Origin: Mycolicibacter arupensis
Lineage (GTDB): Bacteria; Actinomycetota; Actinomycetes; Mycobacteriales; Mycobacteriaceae
Reading direction: 5' to 3'
Assembly (NCBI RefSeq): GCF_002086515.1
Contig: NZ_MVHH01000004.1
Coordinates: 62,001 to 126,000 of the forward strand
DNA: 64,000 nt
Shown here: piece by piece, positions 40,415-53,106 of the stretch
Numbering within the stretch: the first letter of the stretch is position 1
Layout of the letters: each line of letters begins with the position of its first letter
Position numbers and translations under genes: made by a program
Notes under the pieces: generated by a model
Seen by the model: the letters and a program-made list of their open reading frames with translations, nothing else
Told to the model about the DNA's origin: nothing
Database searches by the model: none

Positions 40415-41662
40415 TCAGCCGCGGGCGCCGTCAAGGAAAGCCGCGATCGCGTCCACGATGCGGCTGGCCATCAACGTCTTGGAGCCCGACTCCAGGGCGG
40501 ACTCGGTTCCGTCGGCAGCCAGCAGCCACCCGTCGTTGTGGTCGACCTCGAACGCCCGCCCATCCCCGACGGCATTGACCACCAACAGGTCACACCCCTT
40601 GCGGCGCAGCTTCGCGCGGGCGTGGAACAACACGTCGCCGTTCTCATCACCGGTCTCTGCCGCGAAGCCCACGATCGCCCGCATATTGGGCAGCTGCCCG
40701 TCCGTGCGGGCCCGCACCGCACCGGCCAGGACGTCCTCGTTGCGGACCAGGTCGATGGTCGGCGCCTGCTCATCGCCCGGGTTCTTCTTGATCTTGGCCT
40801 GCGCCACGCGCACCGGGCGGAAGTCGGCGACCGCGGCAGCCATCACCAGAACGTGGGCCTCCGGGGCGTGCTTGACCACCGCGTCATGCAATTGCTGGGC
40901 AGAGCTGACGTTGACCACGTGAACGCCGGCCGGATCGATCAGCCCCGCCGTGTGCGCGGCGATCAGGGTCACCTCGGCGCCACGCTGGGCCGCCACCCGG
41001 GCCACGGCATACCCCTGCTTGCCAGAACTGCGGTTGCCGATGAATCGGACCGGGTCGATGGGCTCACGCGTACCGCCCGCGGTCACCAGGACCTTCTGCC
41101 CGGCCAGGTCATGCGGCAGCGCGTCGGCCCGCTCCAGCAGAAGTGCCGCGAAGGTATTGATCTCCTCGGCTTCGGGCAGCCGGCCGGCGCCGGTGTCGGC
41201 CCCGGTCAAACGGCCGGACGCGGGTTCGAGCACGACCGCGCCGCGCTGGCGCAACATCGCGACATTGGCGACCGTCGCCGGATGCTGCCACATCTCGGTG
41301 TGCATCGCCGGAGCGAACAGCACCGGACAGCGGGCAGTCAGCAGCGTGGCGGTCAGCAGGTCGTCAGCACGCCCGGACACCGCACGGGCCAACAGATCGG
41401 CGGTGGCCGGTGCCACCACCACCAGGTCGGCCTGTTGGCCCAGCGCGACATGGGGCACGCCGGGCACGTCCTCAAAGACGCCGGTGTGCACCGGCTGGCC
41501 TGATAACGCCTCGAAGGTGGCCGCGCCGACGAACCGCAGCGCGGACTCGGTGGGAACCACACGTACCGAGTGACCGGCCTCGGCCAGCTGCCGGACCACG
41601 GTGCACGCCTTGTAAGCGGCGATGCCTCCGGCGACACCGACGACGACCCGCTTCTGGCCCAC
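40415..41662 (-). CDS. coaBC: Bifunctional CoaBC, coenzyme A biosynthesis
   Basis: The N-terminal CoaC half decarboxylates phosphopantothenoylcysteine using FMN; the C-terminal CoaB half ligates cysteine to phosphopantothenate. The 415 residues show VVVGVAGGIAAYKACTVVRQL at the start, VVAPATADLLARA, and PAMHTEMW (the PxMNxxMW substrate motif, with His for Asn). The CoaB half begins QKVLVTAGGTREPIDPVRFIGNRSSGKQGYAVA near residue 185. The start is GTG. It is last in mihF-gmk-rpoZ-coaBC (dfp in older naming). Confidence 0.96.
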   Translation of the reverse strand: MGQKRVVVGVAGGIAAYKACTVVRQLAEAGHSVRVVPTESALRFVGAATFEALSGQPVHTGVFEDVPGVPHVALGQQADLVVVAPATADLLARAVSGRADDLLTATLLTARCPVLFAPAMHTEMWQHPATVANVAMLRQRGAVVLEPASGRLTGADTGAGRLPEAEEINTFAALLLERADALPHDLAGQKVLVTAGGTREPIDPVRFIGNRSSGKQGYAVARVAAQRGAEVTLIAAHTAGLIDPAGVHVVNVSSAQQLHDAVVKHAPEAHVLVMAAAVADFRPVRVAQAKIKKNPGDEQAPTIDLVRNEDVLAGAVRARTDGQLPNMRAIVGFAAETGDENGDVLFHARAKLRRKGCDLLVVNAVGDGRAFEVDHNDGWLLAADGTESALESGSKTLMASRIVDAIAAFLDGARG

Positions 41663-41689
41663 CGGTATGCCCCGTCCTGCCCGGCTCGG

Positions 41690-42010
41690 CTACTCGCCTT
41701 CGGTGTATTCGAGCAGGTCGCCGTGGATCTCACGCAGTGCGATCGACAGCGGCTTCTCCTGCAGGCCGGGCTCGACCAGCGGCCCGACGTACTCGAGGAT
41801 GCCCTCCCCGAGCTGGTTGTAGTAGTCGTTGATCTGCCGCGCTCGCTTGGCTGCGTAGATCACCAGGGCGTACTTGCTCGACGCACGCTGGAGCAGCTCG
41901 TCGATGGGCGGGTTGGTGATGCCGAGTGGCGTGTCGTAGCCGCCGATCGACGCCGGGTCGAAATCGTCGGCGTCGGTCGCCACGGCCGAGTCGATCTGCG
42001 AGGTACTCAC
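41690..42010 (-). CDS. rpoZ: RNA polymerase omega subunit
   Basis: Omega assists folding and assembly of RNA polymerase beta prime. The 106 residues contain the conserved [56 protein letters not shown]. The GTG at 42010 is chosen because MSTSQIDS resembles known mycobacterial starts and GGAG lies ten bases upstream. A TTG nine bases further upstream is the alternative. Confidence 0.96.
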   Translation of the reverse strand: MSTSQIDSAVATDADDFDPASIGGYDTPLGITNPPIDELLQRASSKYALVIYAAKRARQINDYYNQLGEGILEYVGPLVEPGLQEKPLSIALREIHGDLLEYTEGE

Positions 42011-42078
42011 GTAGGACAATCTCCTAAAAGCTCATCTGGCGGGGCGGGTCACGCCTGTTATGTGTTCATCCGGGTAAA

Positions 42079-42681
42079 TCAGACCGCGCCCGGTGCGGTA
42101 TCCACCAGCAAGGATACCAATTCTGAGCAGGCGGTTTCCAATCGACTGTTCACCACGACGGTGTCGAAGTCTCCCTGTGCCGCCAATTCGGTCCGTGCGG
42201 TGGCCAGGCGACGCTGCATGACCTCTTCGGTTTCGGTGCCACGACCGGCCAGCCTGGCCTCCAGCGTCTCCCAGTCCGGCGGGGCCAAAAACACCGTGAG
42301 GGCCTCCGGCAGCGCCTTCTTGATGGCCCTGGCGCCGGCCAGATCAACCTCTATCAGAACGGGCCGACCAGCGCGGGTGGCCTCTGCGACCGGCTCCGCG
42401 GGGGTGCCTGAGCGCTGCAGCCCGCCATGGATGTCGGCCCACTCCAGCAGCGCATCGTCGGCGATCAGCCGATCGAATTCCGCCGGGGTGACAAAGCGGT
42501 AGTCGACGCCGTCCACCTCCCCGGGCCGGGGTGCCCGGGTGGTGGCCGACACACTGAAATACAGGTCCGGTACCCGCTCTCGCAGGCACCGGACCACACT
42601 CGACTTACCGACCGCGGATGGACCGGACAGCACCACAACGCGTCCCGCGTGCCCGCTGCCCGGTCCTCCACCGGTTCTCAC
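42079..42681 (-). CDS. gmk: Guanylate kinase
   Basis: Gmk phosphorylates GMP to GDP. The 200 residues have the P-loop [19 protein letters not shown] near residue 15, the GMP-binding [20 protein letters not shown], and the lid segment around [24 protein letters not shown]. The start is GTG. It lies between rpoZ and mihF on the same strand, seven bases after the mihF stop, as in other mycobacteria. Confidence 0.97.
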   Translation of the reverse strand: MRTGGGPGSGHAGRVVVLSGPSAVGKSSVVRCLRERVPDLYFSVSATTRAPRPGEVDGVDYRFVTPAEFDRLIADDALLEWADIHGGLQRSGTPAEPVAEATRAGRPVLIEVDLAGARAIKKALPEALTVFLAPPDWETLEARLAGRGTETEEVMQRRLATARTELAAQGDFDTVVVNSRLETACSELVSLLVDTAPGAV

Positions 42682-42688
42682 TGCCGGG

Positions 42689-43006
42689 TCAGGAGAAGTC
42701 GAACTTCTCCAGCAGCGCCTTGCGCTGCCGGTCGCCCAGGCCGCGCAACCGGCGGGTGGGGGCGATCTCCAGCTCGGTCATGATCTCCTGCGCCTTGACC
42801 TTGCCGACCTTGGGCAACGCCTCCAGCAGAGCAGACACCTTCATCTTGCCCAGGACCTCATCGGTCTCGGCGTCCTTGAGCACCTGCTTGAGGTTGGTGC
42901 CGCCACGCTTGAGCCGGTCCTTGAGCTCCGCTCGGGCCCGACGTGCGGCCGCTGCCTTCTCCAACGCGGCGGCGCGCTGTTCGTCGGTCAACTGGGGAAG
43001 GGCCAC
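42689..43006 (-). CDS. mihF: Mycobacterial integration host factor mIHF
   Basis: mIHF is an essential nucleoid-associated DNA-binding protein of actinobacteria, needed for mycobacteriophage L5 integration and chromosome organisation. The 105 residues are mostly alpha-helical: [38 protein letters not shown], then the helix-two-turn-helix with [39 protein letters not shown]. The GTG start has a strong RBS (CGGAGGAATC). It heads mihF-gmk-rpoZ-coaBC. Confidence 0.97.
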   Translation of the reverse strand: MALPQLTDEQRAAALEKAAAARRARAELKDRLKRGGTNLKQVLKDAETDEVLGKMKVSALLEALPKVGKVKAQEIMTELEIAPTRRLRGLGDRQRKALLEKFDFS

Positions 43007-43590
43007 GATTCCTCCGTCTCGTCATCATCGACAACGTCGATGTTTTCCTTGTCCCGGCCAGGTACTTCGGCCAGAGACGACGACCGTACCCACGCCGTCT
43101 GACGAAATCTAACCCCACCCCCCCGTTTACGGCTACAAATGCCCAGCGTATGGGGTCGCGACGCGGCACGCTCCGACCCGTGCCCGCCGCGTTCAATCTG
43201 CGCCGCCCGGCGAGCCGCAGGCTCTCGTGCGCTGCCCGAAAAGCCGTCCTGAACTAGCCTTTTGATCGATTTTGCCGGGCCTGACGCAACCTCGCGCCGA
43301 GGACGCCACGGCGGCTGCCGACAGGCGACCGAATGCTGCTGCCATCGACTTCGCTCCGCGTGGCGTGTCGGGCGTGTCGAGGCGTTTCGGGCAACCCGGG
43401 ACCCCTCCGTTTGCCCGCATTCATCGTTGCCCGCCGACGGCTCCGGCAGGGGCGCAACACCGAAAGCCCCAGGCAGATCCACCGCGCCAAGAGCGGGCGG
43501 TGTCGCCAGAAACACTGAGTTATGACTCCGACGGGATTGAGCTGGTGAATCTCAGATCCCGGACTTACAGCAATTATTCAGCCAGTTTCT
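43007..43590. other. Intergenic region, no supportable gene
   Basis: This is the first part of a 721-base gap between mihF and the secreted Gly-rich protein gene. Open frames on both strands here lack RBS, have unbiased codon positions and give Arg/Ala/Ser-rich nonsense. In M. tuberculosis the equivalent place holds a PE/PPE pair, of which nothing is visible. The region nearest 43007 should contain the mihF promoter. Confidence 0.65.
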
Positions 43591-43656
43591 ACATTTGCGC
43601 GACCGAAGTCGTAGATTAGCCGCCTAATGTCGCGACCGGGTGGACAGTCCACCCGG
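43591..43656 (+). promoter_or_regulatory. Multi-hairpin element upstream of the Gly-rich gene
   Basis: Several inverted repeats are packed here: ACATT/AATGT (43591-43595 with 43626-43630), CGAC-CGAA-GTCG (43600-43611), ATTAG-CCGC-CTAAT (43615-43628), and the perfect CCGGGTGGA-CAG-TCCACCCGG (43636-43656). It is more AT-rich than its surroundings and 72-137 bases before the ATG at 43728. It could be an operator set or a structured leader; the transcription start is unknown. Confidence 0.45.
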
Positions 43657-43727
43657 GGGTGTTTATGGGGGGGTACGACTATGAGCATTTCCGCTGAATA
43701 CCGTTTCGGTAGAGAAAGTGGGAATTC

Positions 43728-44261
43728 ATGACAAACGCGACAGTGGTACGCGCTGGCCGGTGGGCAGTGACGGCAGCGGCTTTGGTGGCCTTCGGCGCGT
43801 TCGGGATGGGCGCGGCCAGCGCCGAGCCCAATGATGGAATCACCGGTGGCGCGGGCAACAACGGCGGGGTCAACGTCAACATGGGCCCCGTCGGTGGCGG
43901 ATTCAATAGCGGCAGGGGCGGCGGCTTCAACTTCGGCCCGAACGGAATCGGCGCTGGCGGCGGACAGAACAACAGTGCCAACGTCAATATGGGGCCGTTC
44001 GGCGGCGGCATGAATGTCGGCAGGAATGGCGGCTTCGACTTCGGCCCGAACGGAATCGGCGCAGGCGGCGGACAGAACCACGGCGCCAACGTCAACATGG
44101 GCCCCTTCGGTGGCGGCTATAACGCCAACACCGGTGGCGGTGCCAACGTCGGCCCGAACGGCGTCGGCGGCGGCCAAAGCAACGGCGCCAATGTCAACAT
44201 GGGCCCCTTGGGTGGCGGCTACAACTCCAACACCGGCGGTGGCATCAACTTCGGTCGCTGA
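43728..44261 (+). CDS. Secreted Gly/Asn-rich repeat protein
   Basis: This 177-residue protein has a clear signal peptide (WAVTAAALVAFGAFGMGAASA, cut near residue 32). The mature part consists of four tandem repeats of about 26-37 residues. Each opens with the core N-x-N-V-N-M-G-P-x-G-G-G and continues through N-x-G-x-N/D-F-G-P-N-G-I-G-A-G-G-G-Q. It contains no Cys or Lys in the mature part and few charges, so it is probably an extended surface or secreted protein. I do not recognise a family. It has a modest RBS (GTGGGA) and an elaborate upstream region. It converges on pyrF with a strong terminator. Confidence 0.85.
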   Translation: MTNATVVRAGRWAVTAAALVAFGAFGMGAASAEPNDGITGGAGNNGGVNVNMGPVGGGFNSGRGGGFNFGPNGIGAGGGQNNSANVNMGPFGGGMNVGRNGGFDFGPNGIGAGGGQNHGANVNMGPFGGGYNANTGGGANVGPNGVGGGQSNGANVNMGPLGGGYNSNTGGGINFGR

Positions 44262-44269
44262 CCGGCCAG

Positions 44270-44314
44270 ACAGGGCCTGCGTGGGCGCCCCAATGGGGCC
44301 CCCGCAGGCCCTGT
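44270..44314. terminator. Strong bidirectional terminator between the Gly-rich gene and pyrF
   Basis: ACAGGGCCTGC (44270-44280) pairs perfectly with GCAGGCCCTGT (44304-44314). GGG/CCC and an inner CCCC-AAT-GGGG extend the structure. T-rich sequence (TGTTGCGTT) follows on the plus strand. It ends 34 bases before the pyrF stop in a convergent gap. Confidence 0.85.
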
Positions 44315-44348
44315 TGCGTTGCAAAGAACTGAAACGGGACCGTGACGG

Positions 44349-45178
44349 CTATTCCGCAGCGGCCAGATACGCCACGGTGTCACGCAGCCGTTCAGCCGCG
44401 GCTCGCAACGCCTCGACGTTCGGTCCGGCCCGCAACACCTCGCGCGAGACCGCCGGCAACACGGCAGCTGAGGGCGCCCCACCGAGACAGGCCAGCGCCT
44501 CGGGCCGACCGCCCTGGGCCCCAATGCCCGGAACCAGCACCGGCCCGCCCAGGGCACTCAAATCGGGGACCTCGGTGAGGGTCGCGCCCACCACCACCCC
44601 GATCGACCCCGGTCCCGGCGATGTCCTGTTGACTTCGGCAGCGGCGTCGACGATGGACTGCGCCACGGTACGCCCGTCGGCGTCCCGGGCGCGCTGCACG
44701 CTCGCGCCTTCCGGGTTTGAGGTGGCTGCCAGCACGAACACGCCCCGCCCGTACCGCTCAGCGGTCTCCAGCAGCGGCTGCAGAGATCCAAAACCCAGGT
44801 AGGGCGAGGCCGTGACCGCATCGGCGGCCAACGGCGATTCACCGGCCCACGCCGCCGCATAGGCGGCCATGGTCGAGCCGATGTCGCCGCGCTTGGCGTC
44901 GGCCAGCACCAGCACGCCCGCCTCGCGCAGCGCATCGATGGTGCGCTCCAACACCGCGAAACCTGCCGAGCCGTACGCCTCGAAGAACGCCACCTGCGGC
45001 TTGACGACAGCGAACCCGGCGAACGCCGCCACGCAGGTCTCGCTGAACGCCGCCACGCCGTCCGCGGACGCGGGCAGGCCCCAGGAGGCCAGCAGTTCGG
45101 GGTGCGGGTCAATACCCAGGCACAGCGGTCCGCGGGCCGCGGTCGCCTCGGCGAGGCGTGTGCCAAACCCCGGTATCA

Positions 45179-45179
<1 letters not shown>
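44349..45179 (-). CDS. pyrF: Orotidine 5'-phosphate decarboxylase
   Basis: PyrF makes UMP, the last step of de novo pyrimidine synthesis. The 276 residues are of the longer class common in mycobacteria, with [20 protein letters not shown] near the start and the catalytic [21 protein letters not shown] (Lys-x-x-Asp) near residue 90. The GTG at 45179 shares a base with the carB TAG stop (TAGTG); the frame is open 39 codons further into carB but is not conserved there. It is the last gene of the pyr operon. Confidence 0.96.
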
Positions 45180-48519
<3,340 letters not shown>

Positions 48520-48520
<1 letters not shown>

Positions 48521-49641
48521 TACTTCTCCCCTGCCATCAGGTCGACGAACTGGTCGAACAGGTATTCCGCGTCATGCGGTCCGGCGGCGGCCTCCGGGTG
48601 GTACTGCACCGAGAAAGCCCGGCCGTCGGCGAGCTTGACCCCTTCGACCACTCCGTCGTTGGCACAGGTGTGGCTGACCACCGCGGGGCCGAAGTCGGTG
48701 TCGAAGCGCTGGCCGGCTTCGCCCTCGAGTGCGAAGCCGTGATTCTGCGCGGTCACCGCCACCCGGCCGGTGGCGTGGTCGATCACCGGAATGTTGATGC
48801 CGCGGTGACCGAAGGTCATCTTGTAGGTCTTGAGCCCCAGCGCCCGGCCCAGGATCTGATTGCCGAAACAGATTCCGAACAGCGGGATTCCGGCGCCGAG
48901 TACCTCACGGGTCAAGGCGACCATCGCCTCGGCCGTAGCCGGGTCCCCGGGCCCGTTGGACAGGAATACCCCGTCGGGCTTGAGGTCGGCGATCTGGGTG
49001 AAGTCCACCGAGGACGGCAGCACGTGGCTGCGGATCCCGCGCCGCGCGAAGTTTCGGGGCGTGTTGGTCTTGATGCCCAGGTCGAGGGCGGCGATGGTGA
49101 ACCGATGTGCGCCCTCGGGTTCGACCACGTACCCCGCGTCCGTACTGACCTGGCCGGCGAGATCGGCCCCGAGCATCGACGGCTGTTCGCGAACCCTGGT
49201 CACCAACTCCTCCGGCGCGGCCAGGGCATCGCCGGAGAACACCCCGGCCTTCATCGAGCCGTGACTGCGCAGGTGGCGCACCAGGGTGCGGGTGTCGACG
49301 CCGGCGATCCCGACGATCCCCTGGCGTACCAGCTCCTCGTCGAGGGTTCCGGTGGCCCGCCAGTTCGACGCTCGCGGCGAGGGGTCGCGAACCACGTAGC
49401 CGGCAACCCAGATCTTGTCGTCGCGGCTCTCGCCGTCTTCCCGGTTCCAGCCGGTGTTGCCGATCTGTGGGGCGGTGGCCACCACGATCTGCCGGTGGTA
49501 ACTGGGGTCGGTCAGCGTCTCCTGGTAGCCCGACATTCCGGTGGAGAACACCGCTTCACCCAGGGTCTGTCCCAGCGCCCCGAACGGTGTGCCGGTGAAC
49601 GTCCGGCCGTCTTCGAGAACCAGCACCGCTCGCGCGTTCAT
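48520..49641 (-). CDS. carA: Carbamoyl-phosphate synthase small subunit
   Basis: CarA hydrolyses glutamine and channels ammonia to CarB. The 373 residues have the N-terminal CPSase domain ([29 protein letters not shown]) and a class I glutamine amidotransferase domain. The nucleophile is in [16 protein letters not shown] near residue 260, and the His/Glu pair is in [13 protein letters not shown]. The ATG at 49641 overlaps the stop of the Rv1382-like gene as ATGA. It is in the middle of the pyr operon. Confidence 0.98.
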
Positions 49642-50156
49642 CCTTGTTGTTCCTCTTCTTCTAGCCAACGGCCGTGCTCGGTGCGGTCGTCCGCCCGAAA
49701 GCCGGTGTCGATCTCGGTGCCCGACGGCAGCCGCCAGCGAATCGCCAGCACTCCGTCGTGGTTTCGGGTAGGAATCGTGCGGCCGGCTATGCCACGTTCG
49801 GCGCGCACCGCGATCACCGCGTCCGCTGGGATCCAGATGGGCCGGGCGCCGCTGCGCTGCACCATGATCCCCTCGGGGTACCGGGTCAGCACCGCCTTGG
49901 TCCGATAGCCCAGGTCGCCGACCACCACCCGGTCATTCCACTTTGGAGCCAGGGTGCACCCCAGATACTGGCCACGGGTGGCCGCGACGGTGGGCGCGCC
50001 CACCGTGTCGGGCACCGTCGGCAACGTCCCGATCAGGGCGTCCTGCAGCTGGCCGCGGCGGCGCCAACCTCGCATCATCAGCCGGATCACCACGCCGATC
50101 AGCACCACCAGCACAAACGCGAAGACCAGCGAGCCGATCAACGTGGGGGTGTTCAT
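49638..50156 (-). CDS. Membrane-anchored conserved protein in the pyr operon (Rv1382-like)
   Basis: This 172-residue protein has one N-terminal transmembrane helix ([22 protein letters not shown], residues 7-28) and a soluble beta-rich domain of unknown function. Conserved-looking stretches include [23 protein letters not shown] and [19 protein letters not shown], reminiscent of PH-like folds. It sits between pyrC (overlap of four bases) and carA (overlap of four bases), as Rv1382 does. No role in pyrimidine synthesis can be claimed from sequence. Confidence 0.88.
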   Translation of the reverse strand: MNTPTLIGSLVFAFVLVVLIGVVIRLMMRGWRRRGQLQDALIGTLPTVPDTVGAPTVAATRGQYLGCTLAPKWNDRVVVGDLGYRTKAVLTRYPEGIMVQRSGARPIWIPADAVIAVRAERGIAGRTIPTRNHDGVLAIRWRLPSGTEIDTGFRADDRTEHGRWLEEEEQQG

Positions 50157-51445
50157 GCCGGACTCTTCCCGTCCCGGGCGGTGATGCGGCCGCGCAACAG
50201 GGTTGCGGTGACGGTCGCGGGCAACGTCATCTCCTCATACGGAGTGTTGTCCGAGCGGCTGGCCAGCTGCGCCCCGGTGACTACCCAGGTCGTGTCCGGA
50301 TCGACCACCGTCAGGTTGGCCGGCTCGCCCACCTCCAGGGGGCGGCCCTGGTCGGGCAGGCCGACGATCTGCGCCGGGCGCTCACTCATCACCCGGGCTA
50401 CGTCGCGCCAGGTCAACAGGCCGGTCTGCACCATGGTCGCCACCACCACCGACAGCGCGGTCTGCAGTCCGAGCATCCCGGGCCGGGCCGCGGCGAATTC
50501 GCAGCACTTCTCCTGCTCGGCGTGCGGGGCGTGGTCCGTGGCCACACAGTCGATGACGCCCTCGGCCAAGGCCTGGCGCAGCGCCTGGGTATCGGAGGCC
50601 TCACGTAGCGGCGGGTTGACCCGGTCGCGGCCGTCGTAGTCGACAAGCCGGCTGTCGTCGAGCATCAGATGATGCGGGGTGACTTCGGCCGTCACTGCGA
50701 TGCCTTGCGCCTTAGCCCATTTCAGAAGCTCAACCGTTCCGGCGGTGGACGCATGGCAGATGTGCAGCCGCGCCCCGGCGTCACGCGCCAGCAGGACGTC
50801 TCGGGCCACGATCGACTCCTCGGCGACGCGTGGCCAGCCGGCCAGCCCCAGCCGGGCGGCATTGGGGCCCTCGTGCGCCACCGCGCCGACCGTCAGTCGA
50901 GGCTCCTCGGCGTGCTGGGCGATCAGCACCCCCAGACCGGTCGCGTACTCCAGCGCCCGGCGCATCACCAGCGGGTGGTCCACACAGACGCCGTCGTCGG
51001 AGAACATCCGCACGCCCGCGGCACCGGCGGCCATCATGCCCATCTCGGTCAGCTGCTTGCCGGCCAGGCCGACGGTCACCGCACCCACCGGGTGCACATC
51101 GACCAGGCCGACCTGTTGGCCGCGCTGCCAGACATGATCTGTCACCACCGGGGAGTCGGCGACGGGGTCGGTGTTGGCCATCGCGAACACCGCGGTGTAG
51201 CCACCCAGAGCCGCTGCCGCCGAGCCGGTTTCGATGTCCTCGGCATACTCGCGGCCCGGCTCGCGCAGATGGGTGTGCAGGTCGACGAAGCCGGGCAAGA
51301 GGACCTGGCCTGGTGCCTCGATGACCTCGCAGTCTTCCGCTACGGGCAAGCCCACACCGATCTGGGCGATCTGGCCGTCAGCGACCAGCACGTCAACCTG
51401 GTCACCTTCGCCATAACACCGCACGCCGCGGATCAGCACGCTCAC
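50153..51445 (-). CDS. pyrC: Dihydroorotase
   Basis: PyrC cyclises carbamoyl aspartate to dihydroorotate. The 430 residues are of the amidohydrolase type: the metal-binding [21 protein letters not shown] near residue 55, a second metal ligand region LHICHAST near residue 230, and [12 protein letters not shown] with the catalytic Asp near residue 305. It overlaps both pyrB and the Rv1382-like gene by four bases. The transcarbamoylase next to it supplies its substrate. Confidence 0.97.
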   Translation of the reverse strand: MSVLIRGVRCYGEGDQVDVLVADGQIAQIGVGLPVAEDCEVIEAPGQVLLPGFVDLHTHLREPGREYAEDIETGSAAAALGGYTAVFAMANTDPVADSPVVTDHVWQRGQQVGLVDVHPVGAVTVGLAGKQLTEMGMMAAGAAGVRMFSDDGVCVDHPLVMRRALEYATGLGVLIAQHAEEPRLTVGAVAHEGPNAARLGLAGWPRVAEESIVARDVLLARDAGARLHICHASTAGTVELLKWAKAQGIAVTAEVTPHHLMLDDSRLVDYDGRDRVNPPLREASDTQALRQALAEGVIDCVATDHAPHAEQEKCCEFAAARPGMLGLQTALSVVVATMVQTGLLTWRDVARVMSERPAQIVGLPDQGRPLEVGEPANLTVVDPDTTWVVTGAQLASRSDNTPYEEMTLPATVTATLLRGRITARDGKSPA

Positions 51446-52419
51446 AGTTCCCCCTCCCCAGCCGACGCCGCCGACCCCGCGGATTCGCTACCCACCAGCA
51501 GATGGAACAGCACCGCCATGCGCACATGGACACCATTGGAAACCTGTTGCAGCACCGCGGACTGCGACGAGTCGGCCACCGACGAGGAGATCTCCATGCC
51601 CCGCAGCATCGGACCGGGGTGCAAAACGGTCGCATGCTCCGGCAGCATCGCCCGACGCTTCTCACTCAACCCGTAGCGCACCGAGTACTCGCGGGTGGAC
51701 GGGAAGAACCCGCCGGTCATCCGTTCGGCCTGCACCCGCAGCATCAGCACGGCGTCGGCGGCCGGCAACTCGGCGTCGAAGTCGTGGCTCACCGTCACCG
51801 GCCAGTCGTTCACCCCGAACGGCAGCAGGGTCGGCGGTGCCACCACCACCACCTCGGCGCCCAGCGTGGACAGCAGGCTCACGTTGGAGCGTGCGACCCG
51901 GCTGTGCACGATGTCGCCGACGATCACGACGCGGCGCCCCTCGATGCCACCGAGACGCTGCCGCAGCGTGAGCGCATCCAGCAACGCCTGGGTCGGGTGC
52001 TCGTGGGTGCCGTCGCCGGCGTTGATCACCGCCGGTCCGCCGTCTTCGGCGGCTCCGGTCCACTCGGCGAGCAGGTGTGCCGCACCCGAGGCCGGGTGAC
52101 GGATGATCAGCGCATCGGCCCCGGCAGCCCGCAGGGTGAAAGCGGTGTCGCGCAGCGACTCCCCTTTGTTCACCGAGGATCCCGACGCAGACACGTTGAT
52201 CACATCGGCGCTCATCCACTTACCGGCCACCTCGAACGAGACGCGGGTACGGGTGGAGTTCTCGTAGAACATGGTGATCACGGTGCGACCACGCAGGGTG
52301 GGCAGCTTCTTGACCTCGCGGCCGACCAAGGCCTGGGCGAAGCGGTCGGCGTCGTCGAGGATGGCGGTGGCCTCGTCTCGACTCAGATCGCCGGCTGCCA
52401 GGAGGTGCCTGGTACTCAT
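51442..52419 (-). CDS. pyrB: Aspartate carbamoyltransferase
   Basis: PyrB condenses carbamoyl phosphate with aspartate. The 325 residues contain the carbamoyl-phosphate-binding [15 protein letters not shown] near residue 53 and [17 protein letters not shown] near residue 140. The aspartate side has [11 protein letters not shown] and [13 protein letters not shown]. No regulatory PyrI gene is present. It overlaps pyrR and pyrC by four bases on either side. Confidence 0.98.
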   Translation of the reverse strand: MSTRHLLAAGDLSRDEATAILDDADRFAQALVGREVKKLPTLRGRTVITMFYENSTRTRVSFEVAGKWMSADVINVSASGSSVNKGESLRDTAFTLRAAGADALIIRHPASGAAHLLAEWTGAAEDGGPAVINAGDGTHEHPTQALLDALTLRQRLGGIEGRRVVIVGDIVHSRVARSNVSLLSTLGAEVVVVAPPTLLPFGVNDWPVTVSHDFDAELPAADAVLMLRVQAERMTGGFFPSTREYSVRYGLSEKRRAMLPEHATVLHPGPMLRGMEISSSVADSSQSAVLQQVSNGVHVRMAVLFHLLVGSESAGSAASAGEGEL

Positions 52420-52988
52420 CGGGTGATCACCACCTGGTCACGTCCATCGTGTTCGGCCAACAGCACGTGCACGCTTTCGCCGCGGGCCGTCGGTACGTTC
52501 TTGCCGACGTAGTCAGCGCGCACCGGCAGTTCGCGGTGCCCACGGTCGACCAGCACCGCCAGCTGCACCATCCGGGGCCGCCCCACGTCGCGCAGGGCAT
52601 CGAGGGCGGCCCGCACCGAACGGCCCGCGAACAGCACGTCGTCCACCAGGATCACGCAGGCGTCATCGATGCCGCCCGCCGGAATCGAGGTGGGTTCCAG
52701 CGGGCGCGGCGGCTGACGCATGAGGTCGTCGCGGTACAAGGTGATGTCCAGGGCGCCGTGCGCGACGTCTACGCCGCAGAATTCGCTGATCTTGGCGGCC
52801 AGCCGCTGGGCCAGGGTGACGCCGCGGGTGGGAATGCCCAACAGCACGACGCGCGGGGAGTTAGCTCTGTCGGGGTCGTCTAAAGCAGTCTTCTCGATGA
52901 TCTGATGTGCGATCCGAGAAACAGTGCGACCCACATCCGCCGAGGACATCAATTCCCGGTCGGTGCTGGAATTACCGGCAGCGCCCAT
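52416..52988 (-). CDS. pyrR: Pyrimidine operon attenuation protein PyrR
   Basis: PyrR binds UMP and the pyr leader RNA and represses the operon; it also has weak uracil phosphoribosyltransferase activity. The 190 residues show [35 protein letters not shown], and the PRPP loop [22 protein letters not shown]. The ATG at 52988 is chosen because MGAAG...[12 protein letters not shown] is the mycobacterial N-terminus; the frame is open 27 codons upstream through the leader. AAGGAGG lies 14 bases before the ATG inside a predicted PyrR-stabilised hairpin. Confidence 0.96.
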   Translation of the reverse strand: MGAAGNSSTDRELMSSADVGRTVSRIAHQIIEKTALDDPDRANSPRVVLLGIPTRGVTLAQRLAAKISEFCGVDVAHGALDITLYRDDLMRQPPRPLEPTSIPAGGIDDACVILVDDVLFAGRSVRAALDALRDVGRPRMVQLAVLVDRGHRELPVRADYVGKNVPTARGESVHVLLAEHDGRDQVVITR

Positions 52989-53002
52989 GCGAAACCGCAG
53001 GA

Positions 53003-53040
53003 CCTCCTTCTCCGCCTCGCAGGACGGATCGTTAAAGGAT
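53003..53040 (-). promoter_or_regulatory. PyrR-binding leader that can hide the pyrR RBS
   Basis: In the minus-strand RNA, ATCCTTT (53034-53040) can pair with AAGGAGG (53003-53009, the RBS). CCG/CGG (53025-53027 with 53012-53014) lies inside, and TCCTGCGAGG forms the apical part. That apical sequence fits the known PyrR target pattern ARUCCNGNGAGGYU at most positions. The layout predicts translational repression: UMP-loaded PyrR holds the hairpin and hides the RBS. This is known for M. smegmatis and inferred here. Confidence 0.7.
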
Positions 53041-53055
53041 GTCGAACTGCCGCGT

Positions 53056-53061
53056 AGCCTA
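53056..53061 (-). promoter_or_regulatory. Extended -10 element of the pyr operon
   Basis: Minus-strand GGATGCTAGGCTACG holds TGCTAGGCT, an extended -10 (TGN plus TAGGCT), 68 bases before the pyrR ATG. A start about seven bases downstream would place the whole PyrR element in the leader. No clear -35 is seen. Confidence 0.5.
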
Positions 53062-53094
53062 GCATCCACCCGGGGACCCTGCGCCGCCTGCCGC

Positions 53095-53100
53095 TAGCCT
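53095..53100 (+). promoter_or_regulatory. Possible -10 for a leaderless serine-hydrolase transcript
   Basis: TAGCCT lies six bases before the GTG at 53107 with no RBS between. That spacing suits a leaderless mRNA, which is common in mycobacteria. Confidence 0.45.
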
Positions 53101-53106
53101 GATTCG

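Noticed and set aside
43262..43525. Overlapping short frames between mihF and the Gly-rich gene
   Set aside because: There is no codon bias or RBS and the composition is Arg/Ala-rich; treated as non-coding.
43578..44324. 248-codon minus-strand frame opposite the Gly-rich secreted protein
   Set aside because: It is repetitive only because the plus-strand gene is repetitive. It also lacks a signal peptide, an RBS and a sensible N-terminus, whereas the plus frame has a clean signal peptide.
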